Source of the DNA: Candidatus Gastranaerophilales bacterium
Lineage (GTDB): Bacteria; Cyanobacteriota; Vampirovibrionia; Gastranaerophilales; Gastranaerophilaceae
Length of the DNA stretch: 64,000 nt
Assembly: GCA_944322615.1 (NCBI GenBank)
Contig: CALUPH010000005.1
Coordinates: 62,001-126,000, forward strand
Direction: 5' to 3'
Positions within the stretch are counted from its first letter, which is position 1. Every line of letters begins with the position of its first letter. The position numbers and the translations under genes are program-made. Under the pieces are notes generated by a model. That model had not been told where the DNA came from, made no database searches, and worked only from the letters and a program-made list of their open reading frames with translations. Of the stretch, positions 9,871 through 18,067 are shown piece by piece.

Positions 9871-10431
9871 ATGTCAGAAGAGAATAAGAATGAACAGCAG
9901 ATAATGGTTCCGCTTGATGATTTAGATAAGGTGGAAGCAAGTGATGCTCACACGTTAGATGCACTAGCAATGGAATTAGCAACAATACAACAGTCTGCAA
10001 AAAAAGTTGCTATTATCGGAAGTAGAAATCTTCCAATTACACATCAGCAAATTATTGAAATTTTAGCATATGCATTGGTTATTCAAGGTAATACAGTTAT
10101 AACCAGTGGTGGTTCAAGTGGTACAAATGCTGCTGCTATAAGGGGTGCAATGAAGGCAAACCCTGATAAATTAAGAGTAATTTTGCCTCAAACTATTGGT
10201 CAGCAACCTTCCGATGTTCAAGATCAATTAATTGGTGTTCCAAATATTATTGAACATCCTGATAGATCAATGATGACTTTAGCTGATGCAAGTAGAATCT
10301 GTAACCGTGAAATTATTGATGAATGTCAGCAATTAATTTGTTTCTTGTCTCATACATCAAATACTTTGCATAAAGCAATTCAACATGCGGAAGATTCTCA
10401 TAAAGTAGTTACTTCATTCTATTTAGATTAA
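9871..10431 (+). CDS. SLOG/DprA-like Rossmann-fold protein
   Basis: 186 aa. After an acidic N-terminus the core begins K-V-A-I-I-G-S-R (45-52) and has T-S-G-G-S-S-G-T-N (78-86), the nucleotide/ligand loop of the SLOG superfamily (DprA, LOG and related proteins). Cyanobacteria carry a similar stand-alone protein often labelled a DNA recombination-mediator protein A homologue; it lacks the rest of DprA, so a DNA-uptake role should not be assumed. It has its own promoter region divergent from pcrA and is closed by a bidirectional terminator. Confidence 0.65.
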   Translation: MSEENKNEQQIMVPLDDLDKVEASDAHTLDALAMELATIQQSAKKVAIIGSRNLPITHQQIIEILAYALVIQGNTVITSGGSSGTNAAAIRGAMKANPDKLRVILPQTIGQQPSDVQDQLIGVPNIIEHPDRSMMTLADASRICNREIIDECQQLICFLSHTSNTLHKAIQHAEDSHKVVTSFYLD

Positions 10432-10449
10432 TGATTGTTATTTAATAAA

Positions 10450-10480
10450 AAAAGAAAACTCTTTTGAGAGTTTTCTTTTT
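10450..10480. terminator. Bidirectional intrinsic terminator
   Basis: The stem AAAGAAAACTC / GAGTTTTCTTT with A- and T-runs sits between the convergent SLOG and FAD-oxidoreductase genes and can serve both. Confidence 0.85.
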
Positions 10481-11738
10481 AGTTGAATTTTTTTGCAATA
10501 TCTTTTGCTGCTGCTTCTCCCATTGAAAAACAACTTAGTTGAGTTCTCACAGCTGCTTGTGCCTCAAAATCCGCACTGATTATACGACCAATAGCGTATA
10601 CATTTTCATCTTTCTCTGCAATCAAGGTCTCAATAGGGATACTATAGGTATGATTTGTGTATTCAAGTTTATCGTTAGTTTTTGAGCTGGAATGTATGTC
10701 AATAGGGTAATTACAGGTAAATGCTATATTATCAAATTGTTTATTAGTTATAATATCTTCTTTTTTTAGAGTATATTTACCTTTAATTCTATAAGATTCT
10801 CTAACTCCAAGTGTGTCTGAAATATGTGATATAAAACAATTTTCAAAACCCGGGAAATATTTTTTACAGAAATTATAAATTCTATAAATTCTTTCTCTGC
10901 CTTGTTTTAAGGCTCTTGAATATACAAACGGATCTAAGAGATTTTCATAATTTTCCAATATAATCCTAGGACAATTAAATGCAAGTGAATTAGGCATTGA
11001 TTTGATGGAAAAAACCTGAAAATACGCAGTATCATTGAATGTTAGGTCGCCATTCTTGACGGCTTCCTTAAATATCGGTTCTAACGCCCACTTTCTGTTT
11101 TCATCCCAAGTATAGGCTGTAGAAAGATGTATTTCGTCGCCTGTATTATCAACTGTTGTAACATTTGTATCTTTATCAAGTTCTGTAATCCACTTTGAAA
11201 ATACTTTCAAATCAATATTTGACAATATAAATCTAAGTGTAGCTGCTTGTTGGTTTTCACTTTCATTTTGTAAATCTAATTTTAAAATTTTAAAAATCTC
11301 TGCGTTTGAAGTTGCGTCTACAATATAATCCGACTCGACATATATCGATAACATTTTATGCAATAAAGTAACATTATAGCAACTCTCCTTTGTTATATTT
11401 TGAACTTGAGTCGAGTAAAGAATATTACAATTAACAGAAGATAGCATATCATCCAGTACAATCTTCAATAGTTCCGGATTAAACCAGGCATCATTTGAAT
11501 CAATATAGGTGTAATTTGCATTATATTTGGCTGCAAAAGCTTTTAAATCCGTAAAAAATTCGCAGTTAATACCGTTGGTATCAACTTTCATCGAAGGAAC
11601 TACTAAACCCTGAGTTATTGCACCACCTAATACATCTGTTTTTTCTACTAAAAGTGTATGTAGTCCTTTTTTAGCAGCAATGTATGCACAAGCAACACCG
11701 GAAGTACCACCACCTACAATTATTAAATCAAATTTCAT
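10479..11738 (-). CDS. FAD-dependent oxidoreductase (FAD_oxidored type), substrate unknown
   Basis: 419 aa. A dinucleotide-binding fold starts at residue 3: I-I-V-G-G-G-T-S-G (6-14) with E32 at the end of the second strand, followed by V-L-G-G-A. The C-terminus has a second FAD contact (Y-A-I-G-R-I-I-S-A-D-F-E-A-Q-A-A-V-R). This matches the PF12831 group of soluble FAD enzymes found in anaerobes, whose substrates are mostly unknown. No partner gene lies beside it. Its upstream region carries a TATCG-rich element also found upstream of the response-regulator gene, so the two may be co-regulated. Confidence 0.8.
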   Translation of the reverse strand: MKFDLIIVGGGTSGVACAYIAAKKGLHTLLVEKTDVLGGAITQGLVVPSMKVDTNGINCEFFTDLKAFAAKYNANYTYIDSNDAWFNPELLKIVLDDMLSSVNCNILYSTQVQNITKESCYNVTLLHKMLSIYVESDYIVDATSNAEIFKILKLDLQNESENQQAATLRFILSNIDLKVFSKWITELDKDTNVTTVDNTGDEIHLSTAYTWDENRKWALEPIFKEAVKNGDLTFNDTAYFQVFSIKSMPNSLAFNCPRIILENYENLLDPFVYSRALKQGRERIYRIYNFCKKYFPGFENCFISHISDTLGVRESYRIKGKYTLKKEDIITNKQFDNIAFTCNYPIDIHSSSKTNDKLEYTNHTYSIPIETLIAEKDENVYAIGRIISADFEAQAAVRTQLSCFSMGEAAAKDIAKKFN

Positions 11739-11819
11739 AATTTTTACCTCTAAAAAAATTTTATTACATATTTTATTTAAAAAAAATTTTTTTATCTATC
11801 TTCACATTATATTACTAAT

Positions 11820-11886
11820 AGATACATAACGATAAAATATTTTTTAGGATGTATATATCGATAAAATATATAGCGATAAAAGTTGC
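11820..11886 (-). promoter_or_regulatory. TATCG-rich upstream element, copy A
   Basis: Read toward the FAD-oxidoreductase gene, this stretch holds TTATCGCT, ATCGATA and TTATCGTT boxes. It ends in ATTTTATCGTTATGTATCT (19 bp, minus strand 11838-11820), which is repeated exactly at 13011-13029 upstream of the response-regulator gene, in the same orientation relative to that gene. It is probably a shared operator; the binding protein is unknown. Confidence 0.5.
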
Positions 11887-11890
11887 AAAT

Positions 11891-12937
11891 TTACTGATTG
11901 AATAACTTTAAAAATTGAGTTCTGGAAATACGATTTGATGTTTTTGATTCTAAATCTCTATTTAACAAAATAGTAGAAGAATCGAAAGATAAAAGGGGAT
12001 CTTTGTAGGTTATTCCACTTCTTGTATTGATTAATTGAAAGTCATAATCTGAAAGAGGATTTATAATGAGATTTTTATTTTTTGATGCAATTGTTCCCAT
12101 ATCTGAATTATCAATAAATGTTTTACCAACAAAAAAGCCGAGTTCAACTAATGCACTTCTAAACGGTGTAGATTTTGAATAAGAAATTAAAATGGAATTA
12201 TCTTTCATTTTGTTTTTTATAAGTGACAAAAAGTCAATTGTCCAAAGCGTAGGATCTTTTTGAGATGAAAAAGCATCTAAAAAAACTATATCATATAGAT
12301 TATTTGTATTATTAATAGTTTTTCTAGCGTCCCCATAATAGTAGTTGATTTTAAATTCATTGTTATTAGTGGCTTCTTGACTGTAGATATTATTATCCGA
12401 TATATAATTATAATATATATTATGTAAGAACTCATTTATTTTCGATGAACCAATGTTTTTATAGGGGATATTTATCAATTTTTTAATAAATTCTATTATA
12501 TGAGGTGATAAAAATTGAATATAATCTGAATTTTCTAAATAACTTATCAGGCTTTTATAAGTTAAAATATCTTCTTTATTTTTTATTATTTGAAGAATAA
12601 TTTTAATCTTTAATAAATCATTATTAATATTATCCGCAATTAAAGGAGAAAGTAATACAAATTCCTTATCATATTCCAATGCATCTATTTGAATTGATAA
12701 ATTTTTTGTTTGATCTAAAAAAGTTTTTGTATTGTAGCCAATTCCATAACAAATATCCAACAAATTAATTTTAGAATTGCTTTCTTTTAATAAAACTAAT
12801 GTCGGTTGATAAAATTTATCATAAGCTTCTTTAAAGGCACCTGTTTGTGAATGAAAAATATCATTTACTTTTTTGCTGTATAAACCTACTGAATTATCAT
12901 CAGTAAATCTAAATTCTATTTTCTTAAACATATCCAT
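11891..12937 (-). CDS. MnmD-type tRNA wobble-uridine methyltransferase (MnmC N-terminal domain family)
   Basis: 348 aa. The SAM site is L-L-D-I-C-Y-G-I-G-Y-N (59-69), with an acidic E-Y-D after the second strand. The family signature is L-D-A-F-S-S-Q-K-D-P-x-L-W (220-232), then a strand with S-I-L-I-S-Y-S. This is the Methyltransf_30/MnmD module that methylates nm5(s2)U to mnm5(s2)U at tRNA position 34. The FAD domain of bifunctional MnmC is absent, as in many cyanobacteria and Firmicutes. An insert of about 85 residues (104-190) between the second and later strands makes it longer than simple MnmD proteins. TATCG-rich repeats flank it on both sides. Confidence 0.75.
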   Translation of the reverse strand: MDMFKKIEFRFTDDNSVGLYSKKVNDIFHSQTGAFKEAYDKFYQPTLVLLKESNSKINLLDICYGIGYNTKTFLDQTKNLSIQIDALEYDKEFVLLSPLIADNINNDLLKIKIILQIIKNKEDILTYKSLISYLENSDYIQFLSPHIIEFIKKLINIPYKNIGSSKINEFLHNIYYNYISDNNIYSQEATNNNEFKINYYYGDARKTINNTNNLYDIVFLDAFSSQKDPTLWTIDFLSLIKNKMKDNSILISYSKSTPFRSALVELGFFVGKTFIDNSDMGTIASKNKNLIINPLSDYDFQLINTRSGITYKDPLLSFDSSTILLNRDLESKTSNRISRTQFLKLFNQ

Positions 12938-12974
12938 AATTTTATTTTAATATAATTTAAATTTTTAAGCACAC

Positions 12975-13041
12975 GTTATCGATATATAGCTACGCGATAT
13001 AAGTAGTATAATTTTATCGTTATGTATCTCATCGATATTAT
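12975..13041 (+). promoter_or_regulatory. TATCG-rich upstream element, copy B
   Basis: It contains TTATCGATA, GCGATAT, TTATCGTT and ATCGATA boxes and the exact 19-mer shared with copy A (13011-13029). It lies about 150 bp upstream of the response-regulator start and also upstream of mnmD on the other strand, so it could act on either gene. Confidence 0.5.
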
Positions 13042-13185
13042 TTATAAATAAAAATTTTTTTAATTTAATTTTTTTTTTATTATAATTTTAATATTTTTTT
13101 TTAAATAAAAAAAAATGTCTACAAATATTTTAGAAGAGGGATAAAGAATATAAAATAAGCAAATAATATGTTTATGGAGGGAAAA

Positions 13186-13854
13186 ATGAAAGCTGAAAAC
13201 ATTAATATTATGTTAGTTGAAGACCATAAACTAATAAGAGTTGGAATTAGAACATTATTTGATGAAGCCGAGGGCTATACTGTAATAGGTGAGTCTTCAA
13301 GTGGCAAAGAGGCAATAGATAAAGCCTCAAAACTCTTGCCTGACATCATTTTGCTGGATTTAGGCTTGCCTGATATGAAAGGAACAAAAGTATTGAAAGA
13401 GCTTCAAGAGAAGGAATTAAACTCAAAAATTATTGTATTGTCTTCCCATATAGATGAAGATGAAATTATAAAATCGTTATCACTAGGCGCATACGCCTAC
13501 ATTATAAAAGATGTAAATACAGAGATGCTTCTATATATCGTCAAAAGTGTATACGAAGGTGCTATGTGGCTTGATCCTAAAATCGTACCGATTCTTAGAA
13601 ATAAACATGATTTCATTATTCCAATGAAACAAACTAACAGAGCTATGTTTAAAAATACACACGCTAATTTGACTCAAAGGGAATATGAAGTTTTAAAACT
13701 TGTTGTTGACGGTAAATCAAATAATGATATAGCAAAAGAACTTTGTATTAGTGAGCATACCGCGAAAGCCCATGTTTGTAATATTATTCAAAAACTTGTC
13801 GTTGATGATAGAACTCAAGCTGCAGTTAAGGCTTTAAAAGAAGGCATAGTATAA
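13186..13854 (+). CDS. NarL/FixJ family response regulator
   Basis: 222 aa. I chose the ATG at 13186 because GGAGGG lies directly before it; an in-frame ATG at 13168 has no such site. The receiver domain has E12-D13, phospho-acceptor D58 (I-L-L-D-L-G-L-P-D), S86/S87 and K108, all the residues needed for phosphorylation. The LuxR-type helix-turn-helix occupies 162-215 (L-T-Q-R-E-Y-E-V-L, D-I-A-K-E-L, H-T-A-K-A-H-V). No histidine kinase is adjacent, so its sensor is unlinked. Its long upstream region carries repeated TATCG boxes and could be autoregulated. The four-winged-helix GntR gene lies 101 bases downstream on the same strand. Confidence 0.88.
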   Translation: MKAENINIMLVEDHKLIRVGIRTLFDEAEGYTVIGESSSGKEAIDKASKLLPDIILLDLGLPDMKGTKVLKELQEKELNSKIIVLSSHIDEDEIIKSLSLGAYAYIIKDVNTEMLLYIVKSVYEGAMWLDPKIVPILRNKHDFIIPMKQTNRAMFKNTHANLTQREYEVLKLVVDGKSNNDIAKELCISEHTAKAHVCNIIQKLVVDDRTQAAVKALKEGIV

Positions 13855-13955
13855 TCTGATTATTTATTTAAAGTTACGAATTATTAAAATTGAATATCAA
13901 AATAGCAAAAAAATAATTAAAGTGACTTATAATAAATAAAAAATTCGGAGAAACT

Positions 13956-15095
13956 ATGTCTAATAAAATTGAAGAGCAGAGAAAAATAAGCATAAATGAA
14001 CTTCCTGTTGATATTCCTGACTTTAGTTCTACATACGAACCTAAAGATTCAATAATAAAGAAATGGATTATTAATTGGATTTTAAGTGCAATATCTAAAA
14101 ATCAAATTAAAGAAAATGACATTTTGCCACATAAAAAGGATATTTCTGATCATTTAGGCGTAAGTATTGGTACTGTTCAGAATGCAATAAGATATGTTGA
14201 AGATGAAGGCTATTTAAAATCAAAACAAAGGCTTGGTACTATGATTTCTAATTTTTCCAATCCTTTGAAACATAATATTAAATTAACTTCAAAGAGAGAA
14301 AAAGCCATTTTAGCAATAAAAAAAGCAATTATACAAAAAGAATATAAAATAGGTAAGCCAATACCATCCACAAGAAAAATGTCTGAATTTCTAGGTATTT
14401 CTCAAAATACAACAAGACTGGCATATGAATATTTGTGTTCGATTGGAATATTAGAATCTATGCAAATGAGAGGAAATGATTCTAATTGGTATTTAAAAAC
14501 AATACCAAATATTTCAGGCAAAGAAGTTAAACAGATAGAGAATATGTCTGCTGACACACTAGTATTCAAGCTAACAAGTGAGTTAAAGGTATTTCTTGCT
14601 GAAAATTTCACTATTGGAGAAAAAATACCTTCACATGAAGAATTAGCTTCGAAACTAAATGTAAGCATAAAAACCATACATGATTGCGTGAAACAATTAA
14701 ACAGAGAAGGTATTGTTATTTCAAGAAGAGGAAGATATGGTAGCGTTCTTGCTCAAAATCCATTATCTCCGGCATTTGAACCGTTAAAAGAAAGTTCAAT
14801 ATTTGCAAAGGCTGAAGATGCTGCATTCTATAGCTACCAAAAAATTGAAAGTCAGCTTGTTAATTTAATAAATAAAAATTACAAAGCAGGTGATAAATTG
14901 CCTTCTATAAAAGATTTGGCAATCAAGTATGATGTTAGTACAAATACGATAAGAAAAGCTCTTTTATCTCTAGAACAAGAAGGCTTTATAACATTCGGCA
15001 GAGGAAGATTTGGCGGTACATTTGTTATAGAAAAGCCTGAAACTACTGAAAAACAATCATATCAATGGCTTTCTATTAACCCAAATTATATTTAA
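13956..15095 (+). CDS. Regulator built of four tandem GntR-type winged helices
   Basis: 379 aa with no recognisable effector-binding or aminotransferase domain. Four copies of the GntR DNA-binding pattern can be laid over each other: about 31-100 (L-P-H-K-K-D-I-S-D-H-L-G-V-S, then E-D-E-G-Y-L), 113-182 (I-P-S-T-R-K-M-S-E-F-L-G-I-S), 202-268 (I-P-S-H-E-E-L-A-S-K-L-N-V-S, then R-E-G-I-V) and 290-360 (L-P-S-I-K-D-L-A-I-K-Y-D-V-S, then E-Q-E-G-F-I). Copies 3 and 4 keep the wing G-R-[YF]-G; copy 2 is most diverged. The usual GntR protein has one such domain plus a ligand domain. Ribosome-binding site CGGAG precedes the ATG. Possible functions are a multi-site DNA binder or a nucleoid-type regulator. 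Confidence 0.8.
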   Translation: MSNKIEEQRKISINELPVDIPDFSSTYEPKDSIIKKWIINWILSAISKNQIKENDILPHKKDISDHLGVSIGTVQNAIRYVEDEGYLKSKQRLGTMISNFSNPLKHNIKLTSKREKAILAIKKAIIQKEYKIGKPIPSTRKMSEFLGISQNTTRLAYEYLCSIGILESMQMRGNDSNWYLKTIPNISGKEVKQIENMSADTLVFKLTSELKVFLAENFTIGEKIPSHEELASKLNVSIKTIHDCVKQLNREGIVISRRGRYGSVLAQNPLSPAFEPLKESSIFAKAEDAAFYSYQKIESQLVNLINKNYKAGDKLPSIKDLAIKYDVSTNTIRKALLSLEQEGFITFGRGRFGGTFVIEKPETTEKQSYQWLSINPNYI

Positions 15096-15142
15096 TTTGT
15101 AACAATAAAAAAACAATTTAATTAATTATTTTTTACAGCTAA

Positions 15143-15180
15143 AACTCACTGATATATTGACTTTTAAAAATTAGTGAGTT
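15143..15180. repeat. Inverted repeat upstream of small gene
   Basis: AACTCACT (15143-15150) and AGTGAGTT (15173-15180) are perfect 8-bp arms separated by 22 bases, between the four-winged-helix regulator gene and the 55-codon gene. Either an operator half-site pair or an RNA hairpin is possible. Confidence 0.4.
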
Positions 15181-15281
15181 GGCTAGCATGAAAATATCTT
15201 GAAAGAATGATAAAATATAGATAAGATAAATGGATGTTTATGTCATGTGTATAAAAATCTAGATTTAAAAGGAGGCTCCCT

Positions 15282-15449
15282 ATGTCAACTACTGCAACAC
15301 AAATCTCGCAAACAACGAACAAAATTACTTCAAAGTTTACAGAAGAATTTGAAAAGTATTTAAAAATGCAGTCATTAAAAGCAACATTTAATGGTTGTGA
15401 TATTGAGACATTTAGTTGGTATAAAAAAATGTTAGGCATAGGTTGTTAA
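15282..15449 (+). CDS. Small 55-aa protein, unknown
   Basis: The reading frame is short, but it has a near-perfect ribosome-binding site (AAAAGGAGG, 8 bases before ATG), the strongest in this part of the window, and a good intrinsic terminator 24 bases after the stop. The product has a Ser/Thr/Gln-rich N-terminus (M-S-T-T-A-T-Q-I-S-Q), a charged helical centre and a C-terminal part with two cysteines, N-G-C at 37-39 and a terminal G-I-G-C. There is no signal peptide or membrane segment. The strong translation signals suggest an abundant protein. I do not recognise a family; a regulator, a structural small protein or a modified peptide precursor are all possible, with no modification genes nearby. 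Confidence 0.6.
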   Translation: MSTTATQISQTTNKITSKFTEEFEKYLKMQSLKATFNGCDIETFSWYKKMLGIGC

Positions 15450-15472
15450 ATATATATAAATTTATAAAAAGA

Positions 15473-15502
15473 AGAATCTGTATATTCCAGATTCTTTTTT
15501 TT
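15473..15502 (+). terminator. Intrinsic terminator of the 55-aa gene
   Basis: The 8-bp stem AGAATCTG / CAGATTCT with a short loop and eight T's lies just after the small gene and before the first VWA gene. Confidence 0.85.
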
Positions 15503-15535
15503 GTTAATATTACTGTTTTTTGTTAAAATGTAAGT

Positions 15536-16291
15536 ATGTTAAAAAAGACTATAAAACTAATTATATTAATCTTCTTATTTCTATTCGTACATTGTTACTC
15601 ATATTCTGTAGAAGAAGAGACATTAGTTATTTTTGATGCTTCTGTAAGTATGCTCGATGACTTTGGTGGTGCTCCAAAATATATAACAGCAGTAAACGAA
15701 ACAAAAAATGTTTTAAATATGATGCCAGAAACAAAGAAAATTGGTCTTCGAACTATAGGTGTTACGATTGATGAGGCTTTTTTCTCTCTAATTACAAACC
15801 CTTCAAATCTATGTAAATCTACAAAACTACTTGTTCCGATTAGAGGAAATAGCATTGAATACATAAAGAATAGTTTAGACTCTATTTTTCCGCTTGGAAC
15901 TACGCCATTAACATATACACTCGATTTAGCAATAAATTATGACTTTACAAATGCATATGTATTAAAACATATAATACTAATTACTGATGGGGCAGAGAGC
16001 TGTGACGGAGATCCTTGTAAGTATATTAGAGAGCTTATGGCTGTAAGAAAAGATATTAAGATTGATATCTTAGCAATAGGAGTTAATAAAGAAGATTTTT
16101 CACAGTTGAGATGTTTAACTGATTCAACAAATGGAACAATTGTTAATATAACAAAACCTGATGAGTTTAAGCGGGCTTTTTCTAATTTTTTTATGCCTAC
16201 ATCAAATATAGATGTTGAATCTGGTTTTAATAAAATAAAGAAAGCACCAAATATTATATATAAAAATTATCATATAGAAACTTATAATTAG
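15536..16291 (+). CDS. Exported VWA-domain protein, copy 1 of 3
   Basis: 251 aa. The N-terminus (K-K-T then about 15 hydrophobic residues) is a signal peptide or anchor. The von Willebrand A domain has a MIDAS-type motif D34-A-S36-V-S38 and the strand I-L-I-T-D-G-A-E-S-C with D151. Cysteines C156 and C161 (C-D-G-D-P-C) probably form a small disulfide loop, conserved in the two following paralogues. It should be periplasmic or surface exposed and bind a divalent metal and a protein partner. The start has no clear Shine-Dalgarno, and GTTAAAAT lies just upstream. It is the most diverged of the three tandem copies. Confidence 0.8.
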   Translation: MLKKTIKLIILIFLFLFVHCYSYSVEEETLVIFDASVSMLDDFGGAPKYITAVNETKNVLNMMPETKKIGLRTIGVTIDEAFFSLITNPSNLCKSTKLLVPIRGNSIEYIKNSLDSIFPLGTTPLTYTLDLAINYDFTNAYVLKHIILITDGAESCDGDPCKYIRELMAVRKDIKIDILAIGVNKEDFSQLRCLTDSTNGTIVNITKPDEFKRAFSNFFMPTSNIDVESGFNKIKKAPNIIYKNYHIETYN

Positions 16292-16328
16292 TGACTTATT
16301 ATTTAGTTTTTGGTAAACTTATATAGTA

Positions 16329-17186
16329 ATGAGTATTTGTGCATTTAGAATTATATTAATTTTATTATTTTTTTTGTTTTCTTTTTTTACTGAATCATAT
16401 TCGTATCAAGCTCTTGATGGGAAATATAATTATAATCAGTTTCACGAAAGTAATGAATATAATGTACCAATAAAAGAAGGTGAAGAGGAAGTTCTTTTTA
16501 TTGTTGATTTTTCAAATAGTATGAATAAAAAAATGGGGTATATATCCAAAGCATATCATGCCATTGATTCGATAAGAAGAATATTAAATAATTCAGGTGA
16601 TCGTACAAAAATAGGACTACGAATATTTGGCGTAACCGATAAACCAATAATTCAACGAGATAGGGATGGATATTCTTGGCATAAAGAAAATTTATGTACT
16701 GCCTCAACCTTAGTTATGCCAATAGCGAGATATAATGCTGAAAATATTTCAGATAAATTAGGACAATTAAATCCACAAGGGGTTTCTCCTATAGGTTATT
16801 CACTAAGGCAAGCTGTGCAAAATGATTTTTCTCCTTCTGCAAAATTAAAGCATATTATTTTGGTAACAGATGGTGCTGAAAACTGTGGTGATGACCCTTG
16901 CTTGTTTATAAAACGATTAGTAAAACTTAGAGATGATATAAAAATTGATGTAATAGGCATTACTGTGGATGAAAATGCTTATTCGCAATTGAATTGTCTT
17001 TCTGTACAAACAAAAGGAAATTATTATACTGTTAATACCCCGGAAGATTTTAAGATAAAGTTTGAACAAGCATTTTATTCTTCTCCTCAAAAGATTTCAA
17101 AAACTCAAAAAATAATTACTCAAACATATTCCCCATCTCAACAAGGAATAAAATACAAAAATTTTGTCATTGAATTTGATGATTAA
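16329..17186 (+). CDS. Exported VWA-domain protein, copy 2 of 3
   Basis: 285 aa, with a very hydrophobic N-terminus (about 5-22) acting as signal or anchor. The VWA domain starts at V-L-F-I-V-D60-F-S62-N-S64-M, the metal site, and continues to I-L-V-T-D-G-A-E-N-C-G-D-D-P-C. Compared with copy 1 it carries a short N-terminal spacer rich in Tyr/Asn and a longer tail. It is clearly a duplicate of copy 3 (shared V-D-F-S-N-S-M-N and A-E/G-E-N-C). It lies 37 bases after copy 1 with a TATATAG-like box in the gap, so it may have its own promoter. Partner and function are unknown. Confidence 0.82.
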   Translation: MSICAFRIILILLFFLFSFFTESYSYQALDGKYNYNQFHESNEYNVPIKEGEEEVLFIVDFSNSMNKKMGYISKAYHAIDSIRRILNNSGDRTKIGLRIFGVTDKPIIQRDRDGYSWHKENLCTASTLVMPIARYNAENISDKLGQLNPQGVSPIGYSLRQAVQNDFSPSAKLKHIILVTDGAENCGDDPCLFIKRLVKLRDDIKIDVIGITVDENAYSQLNCLSVQTKGNYYTVNTPEDFKIKFEQAFYSSPQKISKTQKIITQTYSPSQQGIKYKNFVIEFDD

Positions 17187-17281
17187 TTATAATGTCTTTA
17201 TTTCTATAAAATTCTAAACGAAAGTATAATGACATTAAATATAATTTTTGTTAGTATAATCAAAGAATATAAGAGTGTAAT

Positions 17282-18022
17282 ATGAAAAAGTTTTTTGTTT
17301 TTATATTTTTGTTTTTTATATTTGTAAATGCTACGAATGCGGAGCCAAATTTCACATATACAACTCCTGATAATTATAAATATACAAAACCGGATTTTTC
17401 AAATAGTAGTAATTCTCGTGAAAAAATTCTTTTTATAGTAGATTTTTCCAATAGTATGAATGAAAGGCTTGGTCATCGAACCAAATTGGATATTGCATTA
17501 TCAACTATGAAAGAAACATTACAGCAACTTCCACAAAATGTAGAAGTTGGATTAAGAGTTTATGGTCATAGAACAGGTTTTACACCAAGACAAAGTTGTA
17601 CTGCTTCTCAACTTGTATCACCAATACAGCCAAATAATGCATACAATATTTATTCCAGATTAAATTCAATAAACGCTGTTGGTTGGACACCTATAACTTA
17701 TTCTTTAAAACAAGCAGCCTTTTCTGATTTTAACGATACTACCTCAAAAAAAAGGATTATATTAATAAGTGATGGCGGTGAAAACTGCGATGAAAGTCCG
17801 TGTGATTTCATTATAGAATTAATGAAATATAGAGATGATATAAGAATAGATGTAATTGCACTGGCAATTGGTGATCAAGACGCTAATAATCAATTAAAAT
17901 GTGTAGCTCTTGTTACATCAGGTAAATTTTATAATGCAAATACAGCCGCTGAATTGAAAAATAGTTTGCAAGATTCTCTCAATTTAGAAAAAGAAGTCCA
18001 AGGTGTTATTTTAAATCAATAA
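17282..18022 (+). CDS. Exported VWA-domain protein, copy 3 of 3
   Basis: 246 aa. A typical Sec signal peptide (M-K-K, hydrophobic core, A-T-N-A cut site near residue 20) precedes a Tyr/Thr-rich spacer, then the VWA domain with D54-F-S56-N-S58-M and I-L-I-S-D-G-G-E-N-C-D-E-S-P-C. The region 82-90 reads L-R-V-Y-G-H-R, typical of bacterial VWA proteins of the CaCC-like group. TATAAT at 17255-17260, 22 bases before the start, looks like a promoter -10 box, so this copy is probably separately transcribed. A bidirectional terminator follows. Confidence 0.85.
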   Translation: MKKFFVFIFLFFIFVNATNAEPNFTYTTPDNYKYTKPDFSNSSNSREKILFIVDFSNSMNERLGHRTKLDIALSTMKETLQQLPQNVEVGLRVYGHRTGFTPRQSCTASQLVSPIQPNNAYNIYSRLNSINAVGWTPITYSLKQAAFSDFNDTTSKKRIILISDGGENCDESPCDFIIELMKYRDDIRIDVIALAIGDQDANNQLKCVALVTSGKFYNANTAAELKNSLQDSLNLEKEVQGVILNQ

Positions 18023-18049
18023 AAAAAGCGGTTTTTATAACCGCTTTTT
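18021..18049. terminator. Bidirectional intrinsic terminator
   Basis: AAAAAGCGGTT / AACCGCTTTTT with a five-base loop lies between the convergent third VWA gene and the GH57 gene. Confidence 0.88.
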
Positions 18050-18067
18050 CTAATTTATAAATATAGA

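Noticed and set aside
11820-13029. mnmD as cargo of a small transposon with 19-bp inverted ends
   Set aside because: The repeats also sit at regulatory distances before two genes and there is no transposase or target duplication; a shared operator is the better reading.
15164-15439. 91-codon minus-strand frame
   Set aside because: It is antisense to the 55-aa gene, which has ideal translation signals and a terminator.
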